9,505 nt of DNA from Flavobacteriales bacterium (lineage in GTDB: Bacteria > Bacteroidota > Bacteroidia > Flavobacteriales_F > PHOS-HE28). Made by a program: the position numbers and the translations under genes. The notes under the pieces were generated by a model, which had not been told where the DNA came from, did not search any database, and saw only the letters and a list, made by a program, of their open reading frames with translations. Shown here piece by piece: positions 1-6,341 of this stretch (positions within the stretch are counted from its first letter, which is position 1; each line of letters begins with the position of its first letter). The stretch covers positions 1 to 9,505 of the forward strand of contig JAGQVR010000108.1 in the NCBI GenBank assembly GCA_020437875.1, in the 5' to 3' direction.

Positions 1-321
1 AAAGAGAGCTTCTACTTGCACCGCCAGCGTGAGCGTGACCCAGCCCTGGTGCGCAAGGCCAAGGAACTGTTCATCCGCCGCGACCCGCTGATGCGTTGCG
101 AGGTCTGCGGCTTCTCCTTCCGCGAGCAATATGGCGAGCTGGGCGAAGGCTACATCGAGGCGCACCACATCATCCCCGTATCCCAGATGAAGCCCGGCCA
201 TCAAAGCAAGGTGTCGGACCTCGTGATGGTGTGCTCCAACTGCCACGTGATGCTGCACAGGAGAAAGGAGCCGCTCCCACACGACAAGCTGCGCAGGCTG
301 CTGGCGGGGGAGGGCGAGTGA
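1..321 (+). CDS. HNH endonuclease, 3' part (5' end outside window)
   Basis: The frame is open from base 1 (K-E-S-F-Y then L-H-R-Q-R) to the TGA at 319-321, so 106 residues of a longer protein are visible. The TTG at 16 is an internal codon, not a convincing start. The fragment carries a full HNH/McrA-like nuclease motif: a CEVC zinc knuckle (C33, C36 of the fragment), EAHH (H55, H56) as the metal-binding and general-base histidines, and CSNCH...H (C78, N80, C81, H82, H86). The phrase GELGEGYIEAHH is typical of HNH domains at the C-terminus of predicted restriction-like or 5-methylcytosine-directed endonucleases. By family, this domain cuts DNA using one metal ion held by the His and Asn residues. 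The N-terminal domain that would set specificity is missing from the window, so a role in restriction or defence cannot be assigned. A 62-nt gap separates it from the kinase gene, which looks unrelated. Confidence 0.88.
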   Translation, partial: KESFYLHRQRERDPALVRKAKELFIRRDPLMRCEVCGFSFREQYGELGEGYIEAHHIIPVSQMKPGHQSKVSDLVMVCSNCHVMLHRRKEPLPHDKLRRLLAGEGE

Positions 322-383
322 GCCATCGGGTCGGTCCGGTCGAGACAACCGCCAGGATCACGGCAATTTGCTGATCTTGGTCC

Positions 384-2690
384 ATGGTCCGATCGATCGG
401 TCCCTTGGGTTATCCGCTGCAGGTCATGCTCATCGTGGCGTGTTGGGCGGTGGCCGCCTGTTCGACCGGGACGGATCGGAACAAGAATGATGGGGACAGC
501 GACCAGAACGATGGCGAGTATGCGTTGATCTGGCCCGCCACGGACAGCCTGATCGATGCGTGGGCCCGGGATCTTTGGCGAACGATCGCAGCAGGTGATA
601 CGCTGGCGGCGGAGGCGAAGGCATACCGCCTCGGTCATACGCTGTTGCTGACGGAACGGGATACACTTTCCGCCTTCGGTGCCAGGCTCCAGGAGCAGGG
701 GTCCACGACCGGCCTGCAGCGACAGGGTGCTGCCTGGCAGGCGCTGGGCTCGCTGCTGAGACTGGATCTGGACACTGCGAAAGCGATCCTGGAAAATGCT
801 GCTTTGGAAGGCCCGGCAGAAATGGACAGCCGTTCCGAACGAGTGCGGAACCTGGCATGGATGCGCATCGCGGCGGCGGAGCGGGACACGGTCAGGGCTG
901 AGGGGCTGTTAGCAGAATTGGTACTTCACAAGGCGCTGGCGGGCAAGGATGCGGCGGTATTGGACCTGCTTCTGAGCCGCGCAAGGACCCACCTGGAAGC
1001 CGGTGCTCCCACGCGATCCAGAGAACGCTACTTCGAGGCGCTGCCTGCTGCGGAGGAGCTTGCCGATCCTGTGCTGCTTGGCCATACATACATGGGCCTG
1101 GGCTGGTCCTACACGGATGCCGGTGATGAGAAGCGGGCCGTAACCTGGTACGACAAGGCCCTGACCACCTACCGGACGGCGGGTCACGATCGGGGCTTGA
1201 TCACGGCACTGGACGCCTTGGCTTACAGCTACTGGGGCGTGCTTCCAGCCGATCAGGTCCTTCCGTATTGGACCGAGGCCTTGGACCTCGCGCGAAGGGA
1301 AGGCATGACGAGAAAGGCGGCGATGATCGAATTGAACCTGGCCCGCTTCATGGCCAGTCTGGACAGCCTGGGCCATGCCCAGATCGGGCTGGATGTATCC
1401 TCCTGGCAGGACAGCGCCATCGCCTTGATCCACCGCAGCGAGGCCGGGTTCGTGACATGCGGAGATGAGCGCTCCTTCCTCGCGGCCAAGCGCTATGAGG
1501 CGGGTATCCTGAACCACGCCGGAGAATTCGACCGAAGCATACGGATCACCGAACAGCTCCTGGACAGCGCACGCCACAGGAGCGATCAGCAGGAGATCGC
1601 CCGGTGTCTGGTGGACCTGGCCTCCAATGCGAACTCGCAGGGTGATCACCGTTCCGCCATCCACCACCTGGAAGAAGCGATCCCGATCCTGGAACGCACC
1701 CAGGCCCAACGCATCCTGATCCAGGCGCTGCAGCGCTACCAATTCGCTCTGGTGCGGTCGCAACGCTTCCGCGAAGCGCTGACGGCAGCGGATCGGATTA
1801 AGGTGCTCTCGGACAGTGTGCATGGCATCGAGGTGACCGACCGGCTCGCGCAGTTGGACCTGCGGTATCGCTTTGCACAAGAGAAGCTGGCTGATAGCCT
1901 CCAGCATGTCCAGGACATGGAACTCGAACGCCAACAGCGCGAACAGGCAGTGGGCGAACAGCGCGCTCGTACCCGCCTGGCCTCGGCGGTGGGTGGATTG
2001 TTGTTGGCCGGTGGGGGCCTGTTCTTCTATCTGGACCGCAAGCGCCGCCGCGAGCGCTTTGCCCGCCAGGCCGCCGAGTTGGAGACCCGCGCCCTTCGTG
2101 CCCAGATGGACCCGCATTTCATCGGCAATACCCTGCATGCCGTGAACGGCTACCTGTTGGGCCACGATCCGCAGGCAGCGAGCACATTGCTCTCGCGCTT
2201 CGCCAAATGGATCCGTAGCGCGCTGGAGAGCAGCCGCCATGAACTGGTGCCCCTCGGTGAGGACATCGAGGCGATGCGCACCTACCTGGCCCTGGAGCAG
2301 GCCCGGACCGGAGATGGGTTCACCTACCAGATCGACTTTCCGGAGGACGATGAACTGCTGCGGGTCCGCATACCGCCCATGCTCGTACAGCCCATCCTGG
2401 AGAACGCCATCGTGCATGGAGTGCTGCCGTTGGAAGGGAAGGGGCATGTTGAACTGAAGGTGGAGGACGGCGATGATCATTTGCTGATCAGCGTGTCGGA
2501 CAACGGAGTGGGGCGGAAGGCTGCAGCAACAGCCAAGGAACCCGGTAGGAAAAAGAGCTCGCTGAGCGCGCGGATCACCGAGGAACGGCTTGCCTTGCTG
2601 AGCGCCCGCACGGGCGCACCGGCCGGTATGCGCGTGGTGGACCTACCCCAAGGGACCCGGGTGGAGCTTCGCCTGCCATTTGCTGGTTGA
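384..2690 (+). CDS. TPR-containing LytS/YehU-type sensor histidine kinase
   Basis: This is a 768-residue membrane sensor kinase of the His_kinase (LytS/YehU) family. The N-terminus has a hydrophobic signal ending in the lipobox-like VAAC (Cys26), so the sensor part is probably exported. Residues about 195-475 are helical and TPR-like, for example the stretch with LGWSYTDAGDEKRAVTWYDKAL. A charged, coiled-coil-like segment (about 495-530) leads to one transmembrane helix (about 532-550) followed by a DRKRRRER stop-transfer signal. The cytoplasmic part has the phosphoacceptor box QMDPHF with His578, the ATP-binding N box ILENAIVHG (671-679), and DNGVG (706-710). Most family members have NPHFIFN; here it reads DPHFIGN. 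ATG 384 is preferred over ATG 426 because it supplies Arg3 before the hydrophobic core. The response regulator follows 61 nt downstream and is the likely phosphotransfer partner. The signal sensed cannot be told from sequence. Confidence 0.93.
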   Translation: MVRSIGPLGYPLQVMLIVACWAVAACSTGTDRNKNDGDSDQNDGEYALIWPATDSLIDAWARDLWRTIAAGDTLAAEAKAYRLGHTLLLTERDTLSAFGARLQEQGSTTGLQRQGAAWQALGSLLRLDLDTAKAILENAALEGPAEMDSRSERVRNLAWMRIAAAERDTVRAEGLLAELVLHKALAGKDAAVLDLLLSRARTHLEAGAPTRSRERYFEALPAAEELADPVLLGHTYMGLGWSYTDAGDEKRAVTWYDKALTTYRTAGHDRGLITALDALAYSYWGVLPADQVLPYWTEALDLARREGMTRKAAMIELNLARFMASLDSLGHAQIGLDVSSWQDSAIALIHRSEAGFVTCGDERSFLAAKRYEAGILNHAGEFDRSIRITEQLLDSARHRSDQQEIARCLVDLASNANSQGDHRSAIHHLEEAIPILERTQAQRILIQALQRYQFALVRSQRFREALTAADRIKVLSDSVHGIEVTDRLAQLDLRYRFAQEKLADSLQHVQDMELERQQREQAVGEQRARTRLASAVGGLLLAGGGLFFYLDRKRRRERFARQAAELETRALRAQMDPHFIGNTLHAVNGYLLGHDPQAASTLLSRFAKWIRSALESSRHELVPLGEDIEAMRTYLALEQARTGDGFTYQIDFPEDDELLRVRIPPMLVQPILENAIVHGVLPLEGKGHVELKVEDGDDHLLISVSDNGVGRKAAATAKEPGRKKSSLSARITEERLALLSARTGAPAGMRVVDLPQGTRVELRLPFAG

Positions 2691-2724
2691 CGGCGGCCGG
2701 CACCAGGCATTGCCGGGAACGACC

Positions 2725-2734
2725 TATCTTTTCG
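2725..2734 (+). promoter_or_regulatory. Possible Bacteroidota -7-like element before the regulator gene
   Basis: TATCTTTTCG resembles the Bacteroidota -7 consensus TAnnTTTG and lies 18 nt upstream of the regulator ATG. It falls in the 61-nt gap after the kinase stop. A TTG at 2710-2712 is only 12 nt away, shorter than the usual 19-20 nt spacer to the -33 element, so the match is partial. It could give the regulator its own transcript in addition to readthrough from the kinase gene. Confidence 0.3.
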
Positions 2735-2751
2735 GGACCAATACCGGACCC

Positions 2752-3495
2752 ATGCAGGCCACCGCCGTGATCGTGGATGATGAACCCCGGTTCCAGGAAC
2801 TGATCGCCGGGCTGCTGGCCTCCCGGTTCACCAACGTTCAACTGATCGGGCGCGCTGGCAGCGTGCAGGAAGGTGCCGAGCTGGTGAACGCCACGCACCC
2901 CGATCTTCTTTTCCTGGACGTGGAGTTGGGGAAGATGACCGGCTTCGACCTGTTGAAGCGCCTCTCTCCACCGGAACCCATCGTGGTGTTCGCCACGGCC
3001 CACGCCGGCTATGCCGTGAAGGCCATCAAGTTCAATGCACTGGACTACCTGGTGAAACCCTTTGATGCGGAGGAGTTCGATGAAGCCGTGACAAAGGCGC
3101 TGCGCAGGTTGGAGGAGAACGGAAGGCCCCAGCGTATCCCAGGCCTGCTGGGTAGCATGGTCAGCGACCGCCAGATCGCCTTGCCGGATGCCAAGGGTTT
3201 AAACGTGTTGCACCTGGATGACATCCTGCATTGCAGCAGCGACAACGCCTACACCAACGTACACGTCCGCACCGAGAAGAAGCCCATCCTGGTCACCCGC
3301 CCGTTAAGCCTCTTCGACGACTACCTCACCGACAAAGGCTTTGTGCGTATCCACCAGAGCCACTTGGTGAACCACAAGCACATCAAGCGCTACATCCGCG
3401 GCGAGGGTGGGGAAGTGGTGCTGAGCGATGACACCCACCTGCCAGTAAGCCGCCGCATGAAGGGACAGCTGATGGAGATGCTCGAGCGCATCTGA
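2752..3495 (+). CDS. LytTR-family response regulator
   Basis: This 247-residue protein has two domains. The receiver domain (about 3-115) shows the acidic pair D9-D10, the phosphoacceptor D56 in LLFLDVELG, T82 in FATAHAGYA, and K102 in LVKPF. All five canonical REC residues are intact, so phosphorylation by the upstream kinase is expected. The C-terminal LytTR DNA-binding domain (about 140-245) is recognised by the DNAYTNVH segment, HQSHLVNHKHIKRY (201-214) and LPVSRR (230-235). LytTR regulators bind DNA through beta strands and usually recognise paired direct repeats upstream of target genes. The ATG at 2752 was chosen because the REC domain begins at once (MQATAVIVDDEP). The longer open frame from TTG 2680 overlaps the kinase stop and adds a tail with no REC homology. 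The regulon is unknown; the downstream envelope genes are candidates by position only. Confidence 0.95.
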   Translation: MQATAVIVDDEPRFQELIAGLLASRFTNVQLIGRAGSVQEGAELVNATHPDLLFLDVELGKMTGFDLLKRLSPPEPIVVFATAHAGYAVKAIKFNALDYLVKPFDAEEFDEAVTKALRRLEENGRPQRIPGLLGSMVSDRQIALPDAKGLNVLHLDDILHCSSDNAYTNVHVRTEKKPILVTRPLSLFDDYLTDKGFVRIHQSHLVNHKHIKRYIRGEGGEVVLSDDTHLPVSRRMKGQLMEMLERI

Positions 3496-3618
3496 GCCAT
3501 GCCCGCCGCATTCTTGACCACCCCCGCCGGATCCTCGTTGGGGCTGGTACATGGGAAGGAAGGGGAGCAGTTTTGGGTGGTGAACGGTGAGAATGCCGGG
3601 CACCAAAGACCCCGAACG
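3496..3618 (+). other. Intergenic gap between regulator and lipoprotein genes
   Basis: These 123 nt hold no convincing gene, although the lipoprotein frame stays open back to an ATG at 3499. I see no clear -33/-7 promoter and no terminator with a T tract. A weak imperfect pairing of 3572-3579 with 3601-3607 (one bulged G, 21-nt loop) is too poor to call. Confidence 0.5.
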
Positions 3619-4191
3619 ATGAACGACCGAGCCTATCCATTCCTTCATAAGACAGCACCGGTCCTCGTGACCGCCTGCACCTTGTTCGTAAGCTCCTGCC
3701 AGAAGGAGGAGATACACCCCGGAGCAGGTACCACACCAACCCCACTTGAGGAGATCAGCGCCCGTGTCCATCTCAATGGACAGCTGATCGAATTGGAGGG
3801 TTGGAGTTGTTCCAGCGGCCCCTTCGGTGATGGGTTGCATGTCACGATTGCGTCCTTTGCCAATACCGCAGCGCACTGGACCCTGGTGGTCTCGACCTAT
3901 CTACCCGATACACTGACCTTCCCTTACACCTGGGAATATCCCTCAGGAGGTGGCCATGGTGGTGCCGCTCTGGCTTGTTGGCCGGATCACCCCTCCACAG
4001 CTGGTCATCGGGAGTATGTGATGAACGTGGATGCTCCCGGGACCATGACGATCACGCGATCGGACCATGCATCCGGAGGGCGCATGGAAGGCTCCTTTGA
4101 CCTTCAAGGACTCGAAGAACGGGATCACGACGGGAACGTGCTCTCCACGAACAACACGCTCAGCGGCACCTTCAGCATCGAGATCCAATGA
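3619..4191 (+). CDS. Putative lipoprotein, unrecognised
   Basis: This is a predicted 190-residue lipoprotein. The N-terminus carries a basic n-region (R4, H10, K11), a hydrophobic stretch and the lipobox VSSC with acyl-acceptor Cys27, followed by polar QKEE and a Pro/Thr-rich linker. The mature part is rich in predicted beta strands and in Gly, Ser and Thr. It ends with a pattern (TMTITRSDH, GGRMEGSFDL, LSGTFSIEIQ) that resembles small Bacteroidota calycin-like lipoproteins such as the DUF6252 group; that likeness is weak and from memory. ATG 3619 was chosen over the in-frame ATG 3499 because only the later start places a signal peptide at the N-terminus. The 123-nt gap after the regulator suggests a separate transcription unit. 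A hairpin directly after the stop codon may end that unit. The function is unknown. Confidence 0.8.
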   Translation: MNDRAYPFLHKTAPVLVTACTLFVSSCQKEEIHPGAGTTPTPLEEISARVHLNGQLIELEGWSCSSGPFGDGLHVTIASFANTAAHWTLVVSTYLPDTLTFPYTWEYPSGGGHGGAALACWPDHPSTAGHREYVMNVDAPGTMTITRSDHASGGRMEGSFDLQGLEERDHDGNVLSTNNTLSGTFSIEIQ

Positions 4192-4195
4192 ACCA

Positions 4196-4213
4196 ACGGG
4201 TCATCGGACCCGT
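4196..4213 (+). terminator. Perfect 7-bp hairpin after lipoprotein stop
   Basis: ACGGGTC (4196-4202) and GACCCGT (4207-4213) are exact inverted repeats around a 4-nt ATCG loop. The hairpin starts 5 nt after the lipoprotein TGA. The stem is GC-rich, but the following bases (GAACAACACAC) contain no T tract, so it is not a standard intrinsic terminator. It may attenuate transcription, protect a 3' end, or act in the leader of the next gene, whose start lies 46 nt further on. Confidence 0.4.
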
Positions 4214-4259
4214 GAACAACACACATACAGAATCATTAACCACCAAAACCCCTACAACG

Positions 4260-5309
4260 ATGAAACAACTGATGACCTTTTTGACCGGTGCTACCCTGGT
4301 GTGTGCACTGAACGCGGAAGCAGCGATCTGGCGGGTGAACAACCAGGGCTATTCAGCGGACTTCACGGACCTTCAGTTCGCCGTCTCGCACCCCACGGTG
4401 AACAATGGGGATACGATCCATGTGGAACCCTCAGGGGTCAGCTACGGAACCATTGTGTGTGCCAAACAATTGGTACTTATCGGACCGGGCTTCAAGCTGG
4501 GCCTTCCCAACGGCAACCCAGACCTCCAGGCCAATTCGGAGATGGCGACGGTGAACCGCATCCAGCTCGACGCGGGAAGTGAAGGGACCGTCATCTATGG
4601 GCTACGGATCGACTATGCCAATTCATCTTCGGAGATAAACGTCAATGTCTCCGGCATCATCATTGAAGGAAATTTTTTTGACGGAACACAGGTATATTTC
4701 GCCAGCAATTCGATCCTGTCCGTCTCGAACGTTCTGATCCACGGCAACTATTTTGATGGTGCCAATGCCGTGGTCCAGTATTCAAACTCGACGGTTCGGT
4801 CCTACAACAACATCCAGATCACCAATAACTACTTTGAAGATGGTGGCGTCGATCTGGATGATGGTACCACCGCCATGTCCAACTGTACGGTGGCGTTCAA
4901 TGTATTCAACAGTGACGGGAACAACTGTAACGTGATCAGCGCGGATGTCCGAGACAATATTTTCAATGACCCCACGGCCACGATCACGACCACACAGAAC
5001 AACATCCACCACAACCTGGCCGCTGGCGTGGCCACGTTGCCTGGTGGTAATGACAATGTGAACGGGGTGCTGATGAGCGCCATCTTCGTGGGTGCTGGTA
5101 GTGAGGATGCGATGTGGACCCTGCAGGCCGGTGTGGATGCCTTGTACCCGGCATCGGATGCCACGGAACGCGGCATCTTCGGCGGCGCCGACCCTTATGT
5201 GCTGAGCGGCATCCCGCCAGTGCCGACCATCTATCATCTCCTGGCTCCGACCAATGCGCAGGCGGGAACGCCCCTGCAGGTCGAGATCAGCACACGCAGC
5301 AACGACTGA
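4260..5309 (+). CDS. Secreted right-handed parallel beta-helix protein
   Basis: The 349-residue product has a Sec signal peptide (about 1-21, ending AEA before AIW). Residues about 130-255 form degenerate coils with regularly spaced aromatic and Asn residues: IIIEGNFFDG, VLIHGNYFDG, IQITNNYFEDG, VAFNVFNSDG, VRDNIFNDP and NNIHHN. Such Asn/Phe ladders are typical of right-handed parallel beta-helix folds, found in polysaccharide lyases and in non-catalytic surface proteins. No catalytic residues can be identified. The C-terminus (GIPPVPTIY, then a short strand ending in STRSND) looks like the beginning of an Ig-like segment and contains no T9SS sorting domain. ATG 4260 was chosen because it starts the signal peptide and has an A/C-rich leader; the in-frame ATG 4188 overlaps the previous stop and would bury the signal. 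The GEYW-repeat gene starts 4 nt downstream, so the two are probably translationally coupled and may work together. Confidence 0.88.
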   Translation: MKQLMTFLTGATLVCALNAEAAIWRVNNQGYSADFTDLQFAVSHPTVNNGDTIHVEPSGVSYGTIVCAKQLVLIGPGFKLGLPNGNPDLQANSEMATVNRIQLDAGSEGTVIYGLRIDYANSSSEINVNVSGIIIEGNFFDGTQVYFASNSILSVSNVLIHGNYFDGANAVVQYSNSTVRSYNNIQITNNYFEDGGVDLDDGTTAMSNCTVAFNVFNSDGNNCNVISADVRDNIFNDPTATITTTQNNIHHNLAAGVATLPGGNDNVNGVLMSAIFVGAGSEDAMWTLQAGVDALYPASDATERGIFGGADPYVLSGIPPVPTIYHLLAPTNAQAGTPLQVEISTRSND

Positions 5310-5313
5310 AGCC

Positions 5314-6324
5314 ATGTGGAAGCAGCTCTTGATCGGTGGATCGCTGATGCTCAGCATGGCGGCCAAAGCACAGAACGCCGATGTCGTGCGCGGCGAATAC
5401 TGGATCGATACGGATGCCGGATTCGGCAATGAGATCGCCTTCTCGCCTGCCTTGGTGCCAGGCGCGGATGTCACGGCCAGCATCACCGTCCCGACCTCGG
5501 GCCTTACGACCGGGTTCCATGTGCTCGGTTACCGCACCCTGGATGACAATGGCCATTGGAGCCTGACGAACCTCCGCAGTCTGTACGTCACGGATACCAG
5601 CAGCACCATCGTGGTGCGTGGCGAGTATTGGATCGATACGGACGATGGTGTTGGTCTTGGTACTCCATTTTCACCACCATTGGTGCCGGGCGCTGACATC
5701 GCCGATGTGTTGGTGGATCTCCCCACGGCCGGGCTGGACCAGGGCTTCCATGTGCTGGGCTACCGCACCCTGGATGCGCGCGGTGGGTGGAGCCTCACCA
5801 ATACGAGGACGATTTATGTAGCGGACAGCTCGAGCGGGGTGGTCACACGGGCGGAATCGTTCTGGGACGATGATCCCGGGTTTGGCCTTGGAGATCCAGT
5901 GGCTGGATGGACCCCGGGAGCAGATGTCGCTGATACGTTTGACGTCACGGTACCTGCATCCCTGGATACTGGATACCACCGGTTGTACGTGCGCACATTG
6001 GACGATCGGGGCCGATGGAGTCTGACGAATTGGAGCATGGATACGATCCATGTAATGAACATAGCCACTGGTTTGCTTCCAGTAGCAATGAGCACTGACA
6101 TCAACGTCTATCCCAACCCCTTCGTGGATGGCCTGGACCTGAGCCTGCCGGACGATGTCCCCACGCGAGTGATCCTCTACGACCCGCAAGGCAAGCTGAT
6201 CCACGACCGCCGCCTCCAAGGCCAGAGCCACATCGACCTCTCATCCTATGCACGAGGGACATACACGGCCTTTTTCTGGAAGGACCAGGACGTGATCCAC
6301 AGGGTCACCTTGATCAAACAGTAA
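5314..6324 (+). CDS. T9SS-secreted protein with three tandem GEYW-type repeats
   Basis: This 336-residue protein has a signal peptide (about 1-20, AAKAQ) and three tandem units at residues 24-99, 100-175 and 176-253. Each unit opens with GEYWIDTD or the variant AESFWDDD, continues with PGAD, GFHVLGYRTLD (GYHRLYVRTLD in unit 3) and ends with WSLTN. The strand-rich pattern suggests beta-sandwich modules. Residues 263-336 are a type A T9SS sorting domain: INVYPNPF at its start, a central VILYDPQGKLI, LSSYARGTY and a final VTLIKQ. By family, this domain directs transport across the outer membrane and is removed or attached at the surface. ATG 5314 was chosen because it starts the signal peptide; the frame is open further upstream, within the preceding gene. 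The role may be adhesive or structural, but this is inference; no enzyme motif is visible. Confidence 0.92.
   Translation: MWKQLLIGGSLMLSMAAKAQNADVVRGEYWIDTDAGFGNEIAFSPALVPGADVTASITVPTSGLTTGFHVLGYRTLDDNGHWSLTNLRSLYVTDTSSTIVVRGEYWIDTDDGVGLGTPFSPPLVPGADIADVLVDLPTAGLDQGFHVLGYRTLDARGGWSLTNTRTIYVADSSSGVVTRAESFWDDDPGFGLGDPVAGWTPGADVADTFDVTVPASLDTGYHRLYVRTLDDRGRWSLTNWSMDTIHVMNIATGLLPVAMSTDINVYPNPFVDGLDLSLPDDVPTRVILYDPQGKLIHDRRLQGQSHIDLSSYARGTYTAFFWKDQDVIHRVTLIKQ
5383..6072 (+). repeat. Three tandem coding repeats of about 76-78 codons
   Basis: The units are 5383-5610, 5611-5838 and 5839-6072. Units 1 and 2 are the closest pair: they share VVRGEYWIDTD, LVPGAD, GFHVLGYRTLD and WSLTN in the same order. 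Unit 3 is more diverged and keeps the PGAD, YVRTLDDRGRWSLTN and DDDPGFGLGD elements. The pattern fits an older duplication of a domain followed by a more recent copy of unit 1 or 2. Confidence 0.85.
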
Positions 6325-6341
6325 CTAACGCACCAACGAGT

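Noticed and set aside
1..321. Defence or restriction system around the HNH gene
   Set aside because: Only the HNH domain is visible, and the adjacent genes are signalling and envelope genes with no methylase or other defence partner.
909..2480. 523-codon open frame on the - strand opposite the kinase gene
   Set aside because: It lies wholly inside the kinase gene, has no recognisable domain, and long antisense frames are expected in GC-rich coding DNA. The + strand frame has clear TPR, TM and kinase motifs.
3499..3618. N-terminal extension of the lipoprotein from ATG 3499
   Set aside because: It would put 40 residues ahead of a clear lipoprotein signal and bury it.
3304..3876. 190-codon open frame on the - strand across the regulator and lipoprotein genes
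   Set aside because: It overlaps two supported + strand genes and shows no domain, signal or strand pattern of its own.
4188..4259. N-terminal extension of the beta-helix protein from the ATGA overlap at 4188
   Set aside because: It would place 24 polar residues before the signal peptide and includes the hairpin at 4196-4213.
4067..4582. 171-codon + strand frame bridging the lipoprotein and beta-helix genes
   Set aside because: It overlaps two better-supported genes in another frame and its composition (Arg/Thr/Pro-rich, no motif) is that of a shadow.
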